Shown: positions 34,726 to 45,800 of the stretch, piece after piece
How the letters are laid out: the number at the start of each line of letters is the position of its first letter
Numbering within the stretch: the first letter of the stretch is position 1
Origin: Cenococcum geophilum 1.58
Taxonomy: Eukaryota; Ascomycota; Dothideomycetes; Gloniales; Gloniaceae
Assembly: GCA_001692895.1 (NCBI GenBank)
Contig: KV748256.1
Span: 627,293-691,292 of the forward strand
Direction of reading: 5' to 3'
DNA length: 64,000 nt
Program-made: the position numbers and the translations under genes
The notes under the pieces: generated by a model
What the model was told of the DNA's origin: nothing
The model's database searches: none
Seen by the model: the letters and a program-made list of their open reading frames with translations, nothing else

Positions 34726-34984
34726 CGGAGGCGGGCCAGCGGCGGGGGGAGGCGGGCCAGCGACGAGGGGAGGCGGGCCAGCGGCGGACGGAGGCGGGCC
34801 AGCGGCGAGGGGAGGCGGGCCAGCGGCGGACGGAGGCGGGCCAACGGTGGGCGGAGGCGGGCCAGCGGCGGACGGAGGCGGGCCAGCGGAGGGCGGAGGC
34901 GGGCCAGTGGTGGGGGGAGGCGGGCCAGCGGTGAGGGGAGGCAGGGCCAGCGGCAGACGGAGGGCGGGCCAGCAGCGGACAGCG
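34726..34984. repeat. 21-bp GC-rich minisatellite
   Basis: About 12 copies of a 21-bp unit near ggaggcgggccagcggcgga, with alternating variants ending gac and agg and some units with ggtgggg or ggagggc endings. The period is a multiple of three, so several frames on both strands stay open and encode 7-residue repeats (GPPPSAA-like on minus, GQRRAEA-like on plus). Copy number is likely to vary between strains. Confidence 0.85.
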
Positions 34985-35151
34985 TCGGGGCAGCGGGTTG
35001 GGCAGCCTGGCGGGCCCGACGACGACGACGACGGCGTGGTGGGCTGGCCAGGCCCCGAACGATCTCCCGGCGAAGCAGGCGAGCCAAACGATTGTCGCCA
35101 GCGGCGACCGCGGCGGCCGCGGTGGCCGCAGCCAAAGGCAACGAGCTCATT

Positions 35152-35288
35152 CTGCTGTTGCTGCTGTTGCTGTTGCTGTTGTTGTTGTTGTTGTTGTTGT
35201 TGTTGGTGTTGGTGTTGTTGGTGGTGGTGGTGGTGGTGGTGGTGGAGAGCTGGATGGAAAAGATGAAGAAGAAGAAGAAGAAGAAGAG
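35152..35288. repeat. Compound trinucleotide microsatellite (CTG/TTG/GTG then AAG)
   Basis: 35152-35245 is a run of ctg, ttg and gtg triplets, and 35262-35288 is mainly gaa/aag triplets. Read on the minus strand it would encode His and Gln runs in a 264-residue frame (35331-34537) that continues into Pro-rich repeats of the minisatellite. I do not call this a gene because overlapping frames are equally open. Confidence 0.8.
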
Positions 35289-35820
35289 ACAGAAACGAAC
35301 TCACGCGAATATATATACTTGATCTGGGCATTGCACTTGCATAGCTCTTTTGGGGGCAGTCACTCGTGAGAGCAGGAAGTTGCAGGAAAGCAGTCTAAGA
35401 GAGAACAGAAGCACCTACCAGCTACACTGGGGCGAGGCAACAGGAGCTCAGGGGGCAGTGAAGAGCCTTCCGTTACAATAACAACTGCAATTCCTCTTGC
35501 TGTATGTAGTTATTTGGCCGCGCAACGCCCACTTGCACCATCAAAGGGATTAGTCTTGCAATCAATCAATTCCTTACGAACCACTCGCGAGTCTATTGCG
35601 TCACTCTGTAATCCACCGGCGTTCTTACAGGTTTTTGGGCCCTCAGGTCCTCAAACAGGATCGTAGCAGAGTATCGCGTAGAGTTGATTAAATTCATGAG
35701 GAAGGCAGCTACGAGTAAGGCAGTTACAAGCAAGGCGGAGCGTCTCCGGGCATCATTAGTCTCAGCGAGCTCAGACCCTCTGCCAAGGAGCTTAGTAACC
35801 ACCTTTACGGATATTTTCTA

Positions 35821-36348
35821 GAACAGTACTCTTATTACAATTAATACCACAGCCGCAATATCCACAACCCAGCTCGCAACCAACTCACTAAGCATTCCAA
35901 CTACAAGCCCCAACCTACTAGGTGGTCAAACCCCACCTTCAACAGGCACGACAGGTAAGCACCCCTCTCTGTCCATACAACAACGAACAGGCCATCAGAA
36001 GAGCTCACAAAACCAGACTTCTCTCTCGGTGGTAAGATTGGTTGCGCCATTGGGGCATCAGTGGTAGTCGCGCTTTTCCTGTGGTGGTAATACATTCCTT
36101 CCATCCTCACTCTAAATCGAACTAACCGCTACCAATTTCACAGGCGCTGGCCAAAGCGATTTCGATGCTCCGGAAAGCGAGCAGCGAGGGCGGAAACAGC
36201 GGTTACGGCAGCTGGAAAGCAAGGCGTGTCGGAAAAGCAGGCGGCCCCAGCGATAGCCGTGCAAGAGAAGCCGATTCCACCCGCAGAAATACGGAGCAGA
36301 AACCCAGACGCCGCTCGAAAGATCTTATTCGCAGCGCGCTCAATCTAG
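35821..36348 (+). CDS. 3' part of a spliced single-pass membrane protein gene
   Basis: Three joined exons give a typical fungal surface-sensor tail. Exon 35821-35954 encodes a Ser/Thr-rich stretch (ISTTQLATNSLSIPTTSP, then GGQTPPSTGTT). An intron at 35955-36016 starts gtaagc and ends cag. Exon 36017-36086 encodes a transmembrane helix (GCAIGASVVVALFLWW). A second intron at 36087-36143 starts gtaata, has a ctaac branch site and ends cacag. Exon 36144-36348 encodes a basic tail beginning RWPKRFRCSGKRAARAE and ends at tag. The splice phases agree. This is the layout of Mid2/Wsc-like or similar fungal plasma-membrane proteins, but no family is certain. The 5' end is unresolved: the same frame upstream hits tag at 35818-35820, which may itself be an acceptor (ttttctag). 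A further intron (gtatgt near 35502 to cttacag near 35632) is possible. Confidence 0.55.
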
Positions 36349-37350
36349 ACCAGATAGCCAAAAGAGAGCACCATCTCCCGGTCTCCCCTTTTGCCAGTAG
36401 CCAAACACCCAGAGCATCTCCCCACCAACGACCAGAACCGCAAAAAGAAGCCCAGCCATCAAAACCCACCACAACAAAACCCTTAGACCTCCCCCCCTCC
36501 CCTCTATTAAAAAGGCCCCCCCCTCCCAGCACCCGCCATCGCAACCACACCTCCCATCCCCACCTCTCCTCAACAGCACCCCCCAAACCCCATCAAACCC
36601 AGCCCTCCCCGCGCAAAGAAAAAAGCCTTGAAATCCACCCGTCCCCATACCACCCCACTCACGTGCGTCCCCCCGCCCACGCACGTGACGCCGCACGTCT
36701 CCCACCCCCTCATGCAGCTCCCGCACTCCAACGACCCACCGCGACGTGTTCCGTCAGCAAAAACGCACGCTGCAGCGCACAGTCCCGCCAGGCGCGCGGG
36801 CGCGCGGGCGCTGGAAGCGGTATGCCGAGCGCGGCAGGGCGTGGGGACGGTCTAGTCCAGACTCGAGTGGGCCCCCGTGCTGCGGGTTTGGCTGGATGGC
36901 AGGGACGACGGAGGACGTGCGGAGCAGGGGCGTTTTGGAGGGGGGAAAGAGTAATGCCGGGTAGTGTGGAGCTGGTGTTGTTGCGGGATGTCGAGTTCCG
37001 GGTTCGAGAAGGGTGGAGATGCGGAGGTGCGGAGGTGGAACGGTATAGTATATTCAGGGTAGAGGAGGCGAGATGCAGAGATGCGCAAAGCTTGTTTTCT
37101 GAGGGTAAAGGGGTCGTAGAGTTAAAGGACAGTGATAAAGGAAGAAGAAGAAAATGAAGCAATGAAGCAATGACCCGAGTCCGAATATTCTACTCAACAA
37201 CCTCGCACCAGTCTCCCCTATCCAAACCCCTTATCCAATTCCCTCACTCTCCCACATCCAGCTCCCTCTTCGCCCTCGACCTGCCCTCGACCTTCCTTCT
37301 AATTTTCCCCTACAAGTTCTCCCCCACCAAGTTCTCCACCTCACTAACGC
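36349..37350. other. GC-rich intergenic region, no gene supported
   Basis: Lies between the convergent membrane-protein gene and the minus-strand disordered-protein gene. It is C-rich on the plus strand to about 36720 (cccaccc tracts) and G-rich afterwards. Long frames exist (plus 36165-37157; minus 36710-37162), but they overlap each other and the last exon of the neighbouring gene in another frame, and they lack recognisable features. It probably holds both 3' UTRs. Confidence 0.4.
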
Positions 37351-38796
37351 CTAATCCGGCACCTTCAACCAATTCTTATACCCCCTCTGGGCCCTCTCGC
37401 GCGCCCACTTCCGCCCCCTCCCCTCACTCGCCCTCCTCTGCCCCAACGCCTCCACGCTCGCCTCCTTAGCCCGCCACTCCTCCACCTCCAGCGCCTCCTC
37501 GCTATCCACCCCACTCTCCGCCCCATCCCCGACCTCCTCCCCATCTCTTCCCCCAGCCCCAGCAGCAATCGCAGAAACAGGCGCAAACATCTCATCCCCG
37601 GCAAAAAACTCCGCCAGCTCCGCCTCCGAATCCACAAACTCCTCCTCTTCCCGCTCTTCTTCCTCCACGACCCTCGCATCCGGCGACGGCGGCGATGATG
37701 CCGCTCTGCCCTCTACTCCCGCACCCGCTTCCTTCTCATCCCCCTCCCCCTCCGCACCCCGCACGACCCTTCCCGACCCCCTCGCCTCCAACTCCTGCGC
37801 CAACTTCCACAGCCTGCCCTTCAACGCCTGATAAAACGCATCCTGCGCCGGATCCACCACCACCTCGCTCTGCCGCCTCGGCAGCGGGAGCGGCAAGGGG
37901 GCTGGGTTAGGCGCGAAGTGCGGGTGCGGGTGCGCGAGGCCGGGGGGCAGAGGGCGCGGGTGGCCGGGGTGGGGCTGCAGATGGAGCGGGAGCGGGTGCA
38001 CGGGCGGGAGAGTGGAGGGGAGGTTCGCGAAGCCGGTGAAGCGCGGGGCGAGGGGGGCGCGGGAGAGGGAGGGGGCCGCGGCGGGGTTGGGGGGCGGGTG
38101 GGCGTGGTGGGCGTGGTGCAGGCGCAGGGGGAAGGTGCGGGCGCGCGTGTGGCGTTTTGGCGGGGCGGTGGGGTGGGTGTCTGGGGCGTCGAGGGGCTGG
38201 AGAGCCGGTTCGGGGGGCGCCTGCTGGGGGATTGAGGTGGTGGGTTGCTGCGGTGCGGTGGTTTGGTGGGTCGGCGCGTGGGTGGTGGGGAAGGGTTGGT
38301 GTTCGTCGTCTTCGTCATCGGCGTAGAAGCCGCAGTCTTCTGAGAAGTCGGATTCGGAGAAGTCTTCGAGGACGCGTTCGATTCGGGAGGTGAGGAGAGG
38401 GGGCTTGGCGCAACATTGCGGGGTGCTGGTTCGTGCCTGGGAGGTCTGCGTGTCTTGCCCGGCCCTGTTGTTACCCTCTGTGCTCTCGTGTAGGCCGCTG
38501 GGGTGGCTTAGGCCGAGTTCCTTAAACCGTATTTCGAAACCGGAATCATCGTCCTCGTGTCCGTCACTTGATGTGTGTACTACTGGGAGTACGTCAAAGG
38601 AAGTATCAGGGTGGGTGCGGTGGTAATCATCATCGGTCGAGGGATGGTGAGAGTCGTAGCGATTACGGTTCAGCGGCTTGGTGGGCACTGAACCTCCTCC
38701 AGATCCTCCCACAACGTCTTCGAGGCGGGCATATGTCGTGAAACTGTACTGATTTAGTGCGAGGTCGCTGGGTAGGTCCGGGAAGTGGCTCTGCAT
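37351..38796 (-). CDS. Large disordered acidic/proline-rich protein of unknown function
   Basis: An uninterrupted minus-strand frame of 481 codons from ATG 38796-38794 (MQSHFPDLPSDLALNQYSF) to tag at 37351. The frame stays open upstream to a GTG at 38838, but a GTG start is unlikely in a eukaryote. Residues about 30-140 are polar and acidic with several Asp/Glu clusters (DGHEDDDSGFE, DDEDDEHQPF). The middle (about 145-290) is Pro/His-rich. The C-terminal third has Glu-rich segments (EEEEREEEEFVDSEAELAEF) and ends in a basic helix-like tail (RKWARERAQRGYKNWLKVPD). There is no signal peptide or membrane segment. Length, absence of RIP and strong codon third-position GC support a real gene. I do not recognise the family; a nuclear or regulatory role would be a guess. 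Confidence 0.75.
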   Translation of the reverse strand: MQSHFPDLPSDLALNQYSFTTYARLEDVVGGSGGGSVPTKPLNRNRYDSHHPSTDDDYHRTHPDTSFDVLPVVHTSSDGHEDDDSGFEIRFKELGLSHPSGLHESTEGNNRAGQDTQTSQARTSTPQCCAKPPLLTSRIERVLEDFSESDFSEDCGFYADDEDDEHQPFPTTHAPTHQTTAPQQPTTSIPQQAPPEPALQPLDAPDTHPTAPPKRHTRARTFPLRLHHAHHAHPPPNPAAAPSLSRAPLAPRFTGFANLPSTLPPVHPLPLHLQPHPGHPRPLPPGLAHPHPHFAPNPAPLPLPLPRRQSEVVVDPAQDAFYQALKGRLWKLAQELEARGSGRVVRGAEGEGDEKEAGAGVEGRAASSPPSPDARVVEEEEREEEEFVDSEAELAEFFAGDEMFAPVSAIAAGAGGRDGEEVGDGAESGVDSEEALEVEEWRAKEASVEALGQRRASEGRGRKWARERAQRGYKNWLKVPD

Positions 38797-40386
38797 GGTT
38801 TGGGGGGGTTCTTCGTTGGGTATATGGTGCTTGGGCACAGTTAGTCTCGCTCTAAACTAGCCATGGCCGTGGTGTGAGTGCCACGACAGAGGTTCACCAT
38901 AGTGAAGGTATGAAGCTTGGGTGTATTATTGCAACGCTTAGAAGGGTGTCTTACATGCTGCTGCTCGAGGCTATCCAACAACACAGCGACCTCGTCCATG
39001 CCTTCAACCACGTCTTTCTTCATGATGGAGGGATTGTGCACCTGCTGGTAAGATAGTCGTTAAAAGGTTCGCTCGTTCGGGCAGATCAGGTCAATTCATT
39101 GCTGGTGTCCTCGGGTCAGCTGATAAACACGACAGGTCTGACGCTGCACTGCTCGTCTCCACTCGCACAAGATAGGAAGCGTATAGTTGGATTATATGCT
39201 TGGTGCACAAAGACTGCTAGCGGAGCGGGGAAAGGAGTTGGCGGTGCTACCTTGATTTGGCTCTGGGCTTTTCTTATATGACGGCGGGTGGCTCAGCCAA
39301 GGCCTCTCGAATGGAAGTGCACTAATATGCCGGCGTGTCGGGCAAACCAGGAGACTCCCCAGATGACGGAACCATGATGACACGGGCGCTCTGGCTGCTG
39401 TTACGAGCTTAAAAGGGCCTCCTGCGTGGTCGCAGGGCGGGAAAAAGTTAGTGTGATGGCGAAGAAAGAGGGTGATTGCTTGACAGTGGAGGGCGTGCGA
39501 GATGGCGTGTTCAGCAGGTTGAGGAGAGAGAAGAAAGGAGGGGGCTTGCCCTCACCCGCAGGTGCAGCGTGTAGGGAGGGCATTGACAACCCGCATTGGC
39601 CGTGTGTGGGCCTGTAGCCGTGTCTGGGCCTGGGGCCCTTTTTTTCAAACTTTCTGCGAGTCTCCGTGTCTCCCCATCGAAGCCCAACCCCGCGACAACG
39701 TGCCGCCGACGCACTGACCGTGCCGGCCCGGTGCTTCCCGCAAGTCGGATAACCCCATCTGGTCTAGGCTGACACCGTTCCGAACGCCTGTGCTTTGGAG
39801 CTGTGTATGCCGCGCATAAACCAACCATCTTAACCTCAACAACCATAAATAACACGGTATTATTTTGGTATTGCAAATTTTCATCTAGATTGGACGAGAT
39901 CTTGCCTGTTTGTTGCCATAATATCCATTCTCTGAAAAAAACTGACTGGCGTGGGCACATGTCGCGATTGCAATGACCATTGACCACTGGTACTCGCAAC
40001 AAGCATTGTGACAAAACCAGGCACAGAGATCAACGGAAATAACCCCGACGAGTGCCGTACAACTAATGTAATCCGAGCGAATCAATTTGCTGAAATCTCC
40101 TCGTCTAGTCACAGTAAAGCACAAGACGAACGTCGTCACTACAGAGCTGACTCCAACTTTACATGCCTCCACATCAACTCACAACCTTACAAAGCGGACG
40201 TCCAACGCGAAACCGTGACAAAACCGACAAGGATTTCCACAACAGTCCGAGCTACGAAGAGCCCCACAGCCTGAACAAGAGCCGCCAAACCCCACAGTCA
40301 CGAGCCACGCCCGCAACGTCAGCCTCCCTGCGATCCGAATGACGAAGAACTCACAATGCAATTATATCGTGAGAAAACATCTTCTG
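38797..40386. other. Intergenic region upstream of the disordered-protein gene, no gene supported
   Basis: GC-balanced, non-RIP DNA. Frames of 60-167 residues occur on both strands (for example minus 39511-40014, plus 40008-40274), but they overlap, have no recognised motifs and no convincing introns. The part next to 38797 is the likely promoter and 5' UTR of the minus-strand gene. Its minus frame 38841-39041 (MKKDVVEGMDEVAVLLDSLE) could be an upstream exon, but I could not link it. Confidence 0.4.
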
Positions 40387-40821
40387 TCATGAGCCGTCAT
40401 CACAAAGGGTCCCGGCGAACGCAACACCAACCCTCTTCCGCGCCCCCTCCTCCAACCTCTGCACATCCACAATCGCCCGCTTGTGCACCGCCTTCCCAAT
40501 CTCCCCGCCCGGGTCACTCGCCACGACCTCGAATGCAAACTGTTTGCCTTCCTTTCCGGTATACCTCGACACCGCTGTCACCACAGTCCCGGGAGGTGTT
40601 GGCGCCGAGTGAGCCATCTCGATGCTGAGCTGGCCTGGCTTGAGTAGCGGTTACAAGAACTTGACACTGGCGATTTCCATAAGGGCCACCAGGCGTGAGG
40701 CTGAAATGACGGCGAGGAAGGCGTCTGAAGGGTCGCTGGAGATGGCGCTGGCGAGGTCGGCCGCCGAGACCGTGAGGGTGCTGGTTGCTGTCGTGCCCGG
40801 TTCAAGCCTTGTGTCCGCCAT
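40387..40821 (-). pseudogene. FlK-like (hotdog-fold) acyl-CoA thioesterase frame with one internal stop
   Basis: One minus frame of about 144 codons from ATG 40821-40819 (MADTRLEPGTTATSTLTVS) to tga at 40389-40387 matches the small FlK-like thioesterase pattern. It has an N-terminal strand region, the helix LVALMEIASVKFL, then PLLKPGQLSIEMAHSAPTP, then TVVTAVSRYTG, FEVVASDPGGEIGKAVHKR and IVDVQRLEE. In FlK-type enzymes a Glu in the helix and a His in the following loop are important; Glu of LMEIAS and His of AHSAPTP fit those positions. A single taa at 40653-40651, between the helix and PLLKPG, breaks the frame; it is one C-to-T change from caa. No intron of plausible size removes it. Homologues hydrolyse acyl-CoA thioesters. 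It may be a pseudogene, a sequencing error or an untypical short form. An ATG at 40887 is an alternative start. Confidence 0.65.
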
Positions 40822-41133
40822 GACGAGCTGAGCAGAGTATTCCGGACGTTCGGAAGACGGGAATGGGTATAAAGGTGATATTGCCAAAGACGTGTTCTGG
40901 CTAATGCGGAATCTTCAGGTATGTGCTCATGTTAGACTCAGCTCTCCAGGAGGATAGTCTGTTGCCCAAATTTGTGGCGGACTCTGAATATGAGTCTGTA
41001 TGTGCATTGGTACATCCTAAGTCATCCGTCGTATTTCGTATATCCCCCGGCTGTCGATCCGCTTGATGCGAAATAAGTTGCGTGTTTTGACCTGGGTTGT
41101 CAATAACGCCTTCCCTCTGACTGGTAGGTTCGT
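40822..41133. other. Spacer upstream of thioesterase frame, no gene seen
   Basis: The probable promoter side of the thioesterase gene. No supported frame or RNA was found. Confidence 0.35.
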
Positions 41134-41397
41134 ATCCCTTGCAACGTCGAGATACTTAGTGTAAGTGGTCTATACGCGAACACCGTTTTCAAAACAACGC
41201 GTGAGAGAGCGCCAAGGACTCTATTTGGCTGCAGCGTGTGTAGAATTCCGTTCTGCAAGAAGTCTAGTGCTGGGGACCTCATATTGAGCGACTCAACTCT
41301 AAAGAATAAGCCTATATGTCACTTTTATATCCCTTAGCACGATGGGACCCTACGAGGATGTGGTCTGTGCGCGAACACCAGAATCAAAACAACGCGT
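41134..41397. repeat. Pair of imperfect ~70-bp direct repeats at the island edge
   Basis: The segment 41134-41202 (tatcccttgcaacg ... ctatacgcgaacaccgtttt ... caacgcgt) is repeated imperfectly at 41328-41397 (tatcccttagcacg ... ctgtgcgcgaacaccagaat ... caacgcgt). The best-conserved part is gtggtct(a/g)t(a/g)cgcgaacacc followed by tcaaaacaacgcgt. The repeats lie 194 bp apart, just left of the piggyBac frame, and could be part of a transposon end. Confidence 0.6.
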
Positions 41398-42802
41398 ATG
41401 TCTATATAGAATTCAATCATTAATTACACTACCACCATGCCTTCCAATTACGCCAGAATTGATGCAGACCTTGTCCAAAAGACTCAATATAATGTTCCCC
41501 CAAATAAGACCGCGAAAACGACCCCCCGAAAACCCTAGCCGCTGCCCTATTTCGAACCTCTCCATATTAACAATTGGGACAACTATGGCTTACCAAACCT
41601 TACCTCCGACGTTGATAGGCACGATCCTTTTGAGCTGTTTAGCTTGTTCTTTATAGATAAGATTATGGATAAGCTTGTAGAGTGGACGAATAAGCACGCG
41701 GAGCTCTATCCGCCGGAGGAAACGGTACACCCACGCCCATGGCAGCCTATATGCAAGTAGGAACTCTATGCGTACTTCGGAGTGATGATTTATATGGGTA
41801 TTACTATAGAATCGTGCATTAAGGACTACTAGAAGGATTTAAACACACATAGCTGTGAGCATATTGTTAAATATTACATTTTAATTAATCGATTTTAGTA
41901 GCTCGATCGTCACTTTTGAGCGTCACCACCATGGCTAAAGGATAATATAACACCTAAATCTATATTCGATAGAGTTAATAAGCTTGCTGAGCATATTCGG
42001 CTTACCTATAGGAAGCTCTACACGCCTAGAACACACCTTACCGTCAATAAGACGATTTAACGCTTTATAGGCCGCGCACCCGAAATTGTTAATATTCCAT
42101 CTAAACCTATACTAGAAGGCTTTAAAATATGGGTCCTGGCGAATAAGGGCTATGTATTAAACTTTATATGGCATACTAAAGGTAACAAGAAGGGCCTAGT
42201 TAATTTAGATAAGTCTTTTATTAACGAAGGCTTTTTAAAGACGCAGGTAGTAGTCCTTAATTTACTCCTCTAAAAAGACACTAAAATAGAAGAACGCCTC
42301 TACCCACCCAGAATGTATATTGTATGGCTTGATAACCTATTTATAAGCGTTAAGCTTCTTATAAGATTACGAGGCCTTAGTATTGGAGGCGTAGGAACCG
42401 TTTAAATAACTAAAATAAAGCGTGAGGAGTAGGGGGACTTTGAAGGCGATATTAAGGTGACTATAACTGCACAAGGAAAGAAGAAGGTGCTTGCCGAGCA
42501 AATTAAGAAGACGCTTGTAGAGCTTAAATTCTATAGGGAGAATTATATAGGGAGCTTTCTGAAGACGGCTAGGTGATAGAGTTTGCTTGGAAGGACGCTA
42601 ATGTGGTGCTCTTTATGAGTACCGTCGACGACGGTAAGTTAAACACCTTAATTATGAGGCTTAAAATCTAATGATGTTATACATCGCCAGGTCGCTATAC
42701 AAAAGTTACTATGCGGAAACGTCCTCCCCTTACTACTAGCGGTGCCAAACAGACTCGGAAGGTCTTTGGCGACGAAGACAAGAAGGAATTGCTAATCCCT
42801 AC

Positions 42803-45800
42803 TGTTAGTGTCACAGGGTAACTCACCAATGCTACTCGAGTAGACACAGTGAATGTTGGTTGTAAAGCTTCTTGTTTAGAATTAGGGGGTGGGTAAGGAA
42901 CCTAAGGTTCCTCACCACGCTAGTGCCGCGGCGACACGTGACGACACGTAACGACCGCTTGCCTCATTCCCGACACTGGCAACTCTTCTTTTGTAGTTGC
43001 TATTTATATATACTTATAGATTGCTACTATATAAAGATATAAAGCTAAGGAAAAAAAGAAGAAGAAATAAAGGGGAAAAGGTAGCGTAGGTAGATGTACG
43101 GGTTCGTACAAAGATGTTAGTTCCGCTTACCGCTCTTAGCTAAGCCAATAGCGATTTTCTATCCCGGGGATAAAAAATCCTAATTGGCCAGCTTAACAAA
43201 TAGCGTTAGCAGAACTCTACACCGCCACCCGAATTAATTAGGCGCGGCGCTCTTAGCAAAAATCTAACTAATTAAACAACTTTAACTAGCGGTCGAAGTT
43301 CTATAAGATCTTAACTTCTTTAAATTTCCCTCTTAACCCAACCTTTAACTCGTATATATAAAGTATTTATATTAATAAACGTCTCTAGTACCTTATTTAG
43401 GTTTGCCTTTATTATTATATTTACTAGGTTATCTTAGCCATTAATCTATTAGATCTTAAAGAGTTTTTAACGCTTATAGGACTACTAAAATACCATAATA
43501 TCGATTATAAGGCGCTTCTCCTTTATAGTACTAAGCTTAACTAAACACTCGTAGAGGGAATATAAGTCGGTATATATAATTATAGGGATAATAGGAAGTT
43601 TAAGTCGATCTATAATTATCTTAAGGGTAGTTCCAATTATAATTGCTATATTAACTCCACTAACTATTTTATATATCTCTAACGCTAGAACGCTTTAAGT
43701 AACGCGTTTACTCTTAGTTAAGCTCTAATAGATAAGATTACCGTAGATTATAAAGTTATTCTCTCCGGTAGATTTATTCGCTATAATAATTTTATATCCT
43801 AGCTAAAAGCTAAAATCTTTATTATTTATAAACGATCTATTAATAAATACGAATAGCTTAGCAGTAGGAAGATTAATAGGCACGTAGAGTAGTCCCCAAT
43901 TAAGATAGTTTATTTGCTAGGAAAGACGCTTATTTAGGTTAAAAATATTATCCTTAGTTAGTTCCTGGTATTAGGCGGCAATAGAGAGATTAAAGGAAGC
44001 TTTAGGTTAATAGATAGAAGCTATATAAGCTCCGCAAGCGCGTTACTCCACATATCCTTACTTTAGAGAATTAACATTAATAACGTTAATCTTCTTGCCT
44101 TAACCTTTCTGGCGTAGGGCAATGGAATCCTTATTTAGGGAAATAATGCATCTATTAAAGAGTAATAGTATTATTAAATTAAGTCTTTCCTTTAGCTTTN
44201 CNATAANNTTTACCTTTACTAGCTTATCTTCTTTAAGAGCTAAGAATTGGTCGTCTCCTAAGATAATTATATTATCTGTTTATATACCGATAATTCCAAA
44301 TAGAGTTCCTATAGCTGTAATAAGGAAGCAGGGATTGAATATAGAAGTAATTATTAAAAGCTTCTCTTTATAGTGCTTGCTATAAGTAGCCCACTAATAA
44401 GTTCCTGCCTCTGTGATTCTATATAGTGGCTTAAGCATAACTATAATCGTATCTTCGGGATATTGGTAGCGAATTTACTCTAGAAGGTATACTAGTATTA
44501 AGCGCTAAAGGCGTGTCTCTAATTGGGTATAGGCCTAGGTAATATCTCGCAAATAAACCGCCATTCTATTCTTTATTAAGGAGGGAGCTAGCGTAATAAT
44601 AATTTACTAACTAGCTTATTAAATTATAGGGGATTGCGTAAGAATTACTTCCTTGCCGTTATTATTATAACCTTAAATAACTAGCCTTAACTTCTCGAAT
44701 GGGGTATCGGTAGCTTTGCCTTTAATCTTATTAACTATTCTTAACCTAAATATGCAAACCCCATCGAACTTAATAGGGTTATACTTCTTAAACTTAAAGA
44801 CTCCTCTTATAATAAGACCGTTAATCTTCTGCTTATTAGATGCTTAGAAAGGAGCTCCTAAAGTTATAATACGGCCTTCCTTTTAGAGCTGTTTTGCGAG
44901 CTTAAAGTTAGCCTTCTCTTTAGCTGTTATAAAGGCCATTAACAGCTTAACTCTATTCTTAATAGCAGCAATAAGTTACTCTTTAAAATTAATAAGGTGT
45001 TAGCGGTTTTATAATCCCTTTAGGCGACCTCTACCGCGTTATAGTTGCGGCGTATCTACTACAGTTATATTAGGGTTGTAGTCGCCTTTTAGGGCACGTT
45101 GATCGTGGTTCTCCTCTAGGGCATCTCCTAGGGTATCTTTTAGGGTATCCTATAAAGGCTCGGAACTGTTATTTTTATAATAAGGCTTAATAACAGTTAA
45201 ACGGAATTAAGTAGGTCTATAGGGCATCTAAAGAGTATAAGTCTGACTATTAATTATAATAAGTTTATATAGGCCTAACCATCCTCCCTTTTTACGCCAT
45301 ACGCGTACCTTAGATTGGAGTGGTAGATTGAGCGTAGTTAAGGTGTTTGGGCTATTTCTTATTCCTAGTATATTATTAACCTAGCGCGTAGCGTAGAGAC
45401 GTCGTACCTCCTTTATTGCCTTGCGAATCGCCTTAGCTCGTTATATAATAGAGGGAGATAGTGGAGAATCATTAGTTATTTAAGGGTAGGCGCTAAAGAC
45501 TAGTAACGTAAGTACAAGCCTATCTAGGCCAGCGGTATTATTAATAGCCTTAACAGCCATCTATAGGATAAGCTCTTTATTAGCACCCTTTAGTTCTAAA
45601 GAAATAATCTTATATACGCGGCGTAATAGCGTATAGTATCGTTCTACCTTTCTAATACTATTATATGCCTTAACGGGGACTTCCTTAACCTTAATTGTTA
45701 TTACCTTTACCTATTATTAAAACTCTATAGATAAGAAGTTCTTTCCTATATTATAAACGATTTAATTAAGGGGTCCTAGGTAGACATTAATCTAGCATAA

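Noticed and set aside
34458-35369. Several long frames on both strands across the 21-bp minisatellite and triplet repeats (up to 264 residues)
   Set aside because: The repeat period is a multiple of three, so many frames are open at once. No frame has clear support, so none is listed as a gene.
35593-36110. Minus-strand frames of 69 residues antisense to the membrane-protein gene
   Set aside because: The plus strand offers consistent introns, a transmembrane helix and a basic tail, so the minus frames are shadows.
36165-37157. A 330-residue plus-strand frame
   Set aside because: Its first part overlaps the last exon of the membrane-protein gene in another frame, and the rest is low-complexity C- or G-rich DNA without domains.
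37821-38393. Overlapping frames on both strands within the 481-codon gene
   Set aside because: GC-rich coding DNA often opens other frames. They lack start context and motifs and are contained in the longer frame.
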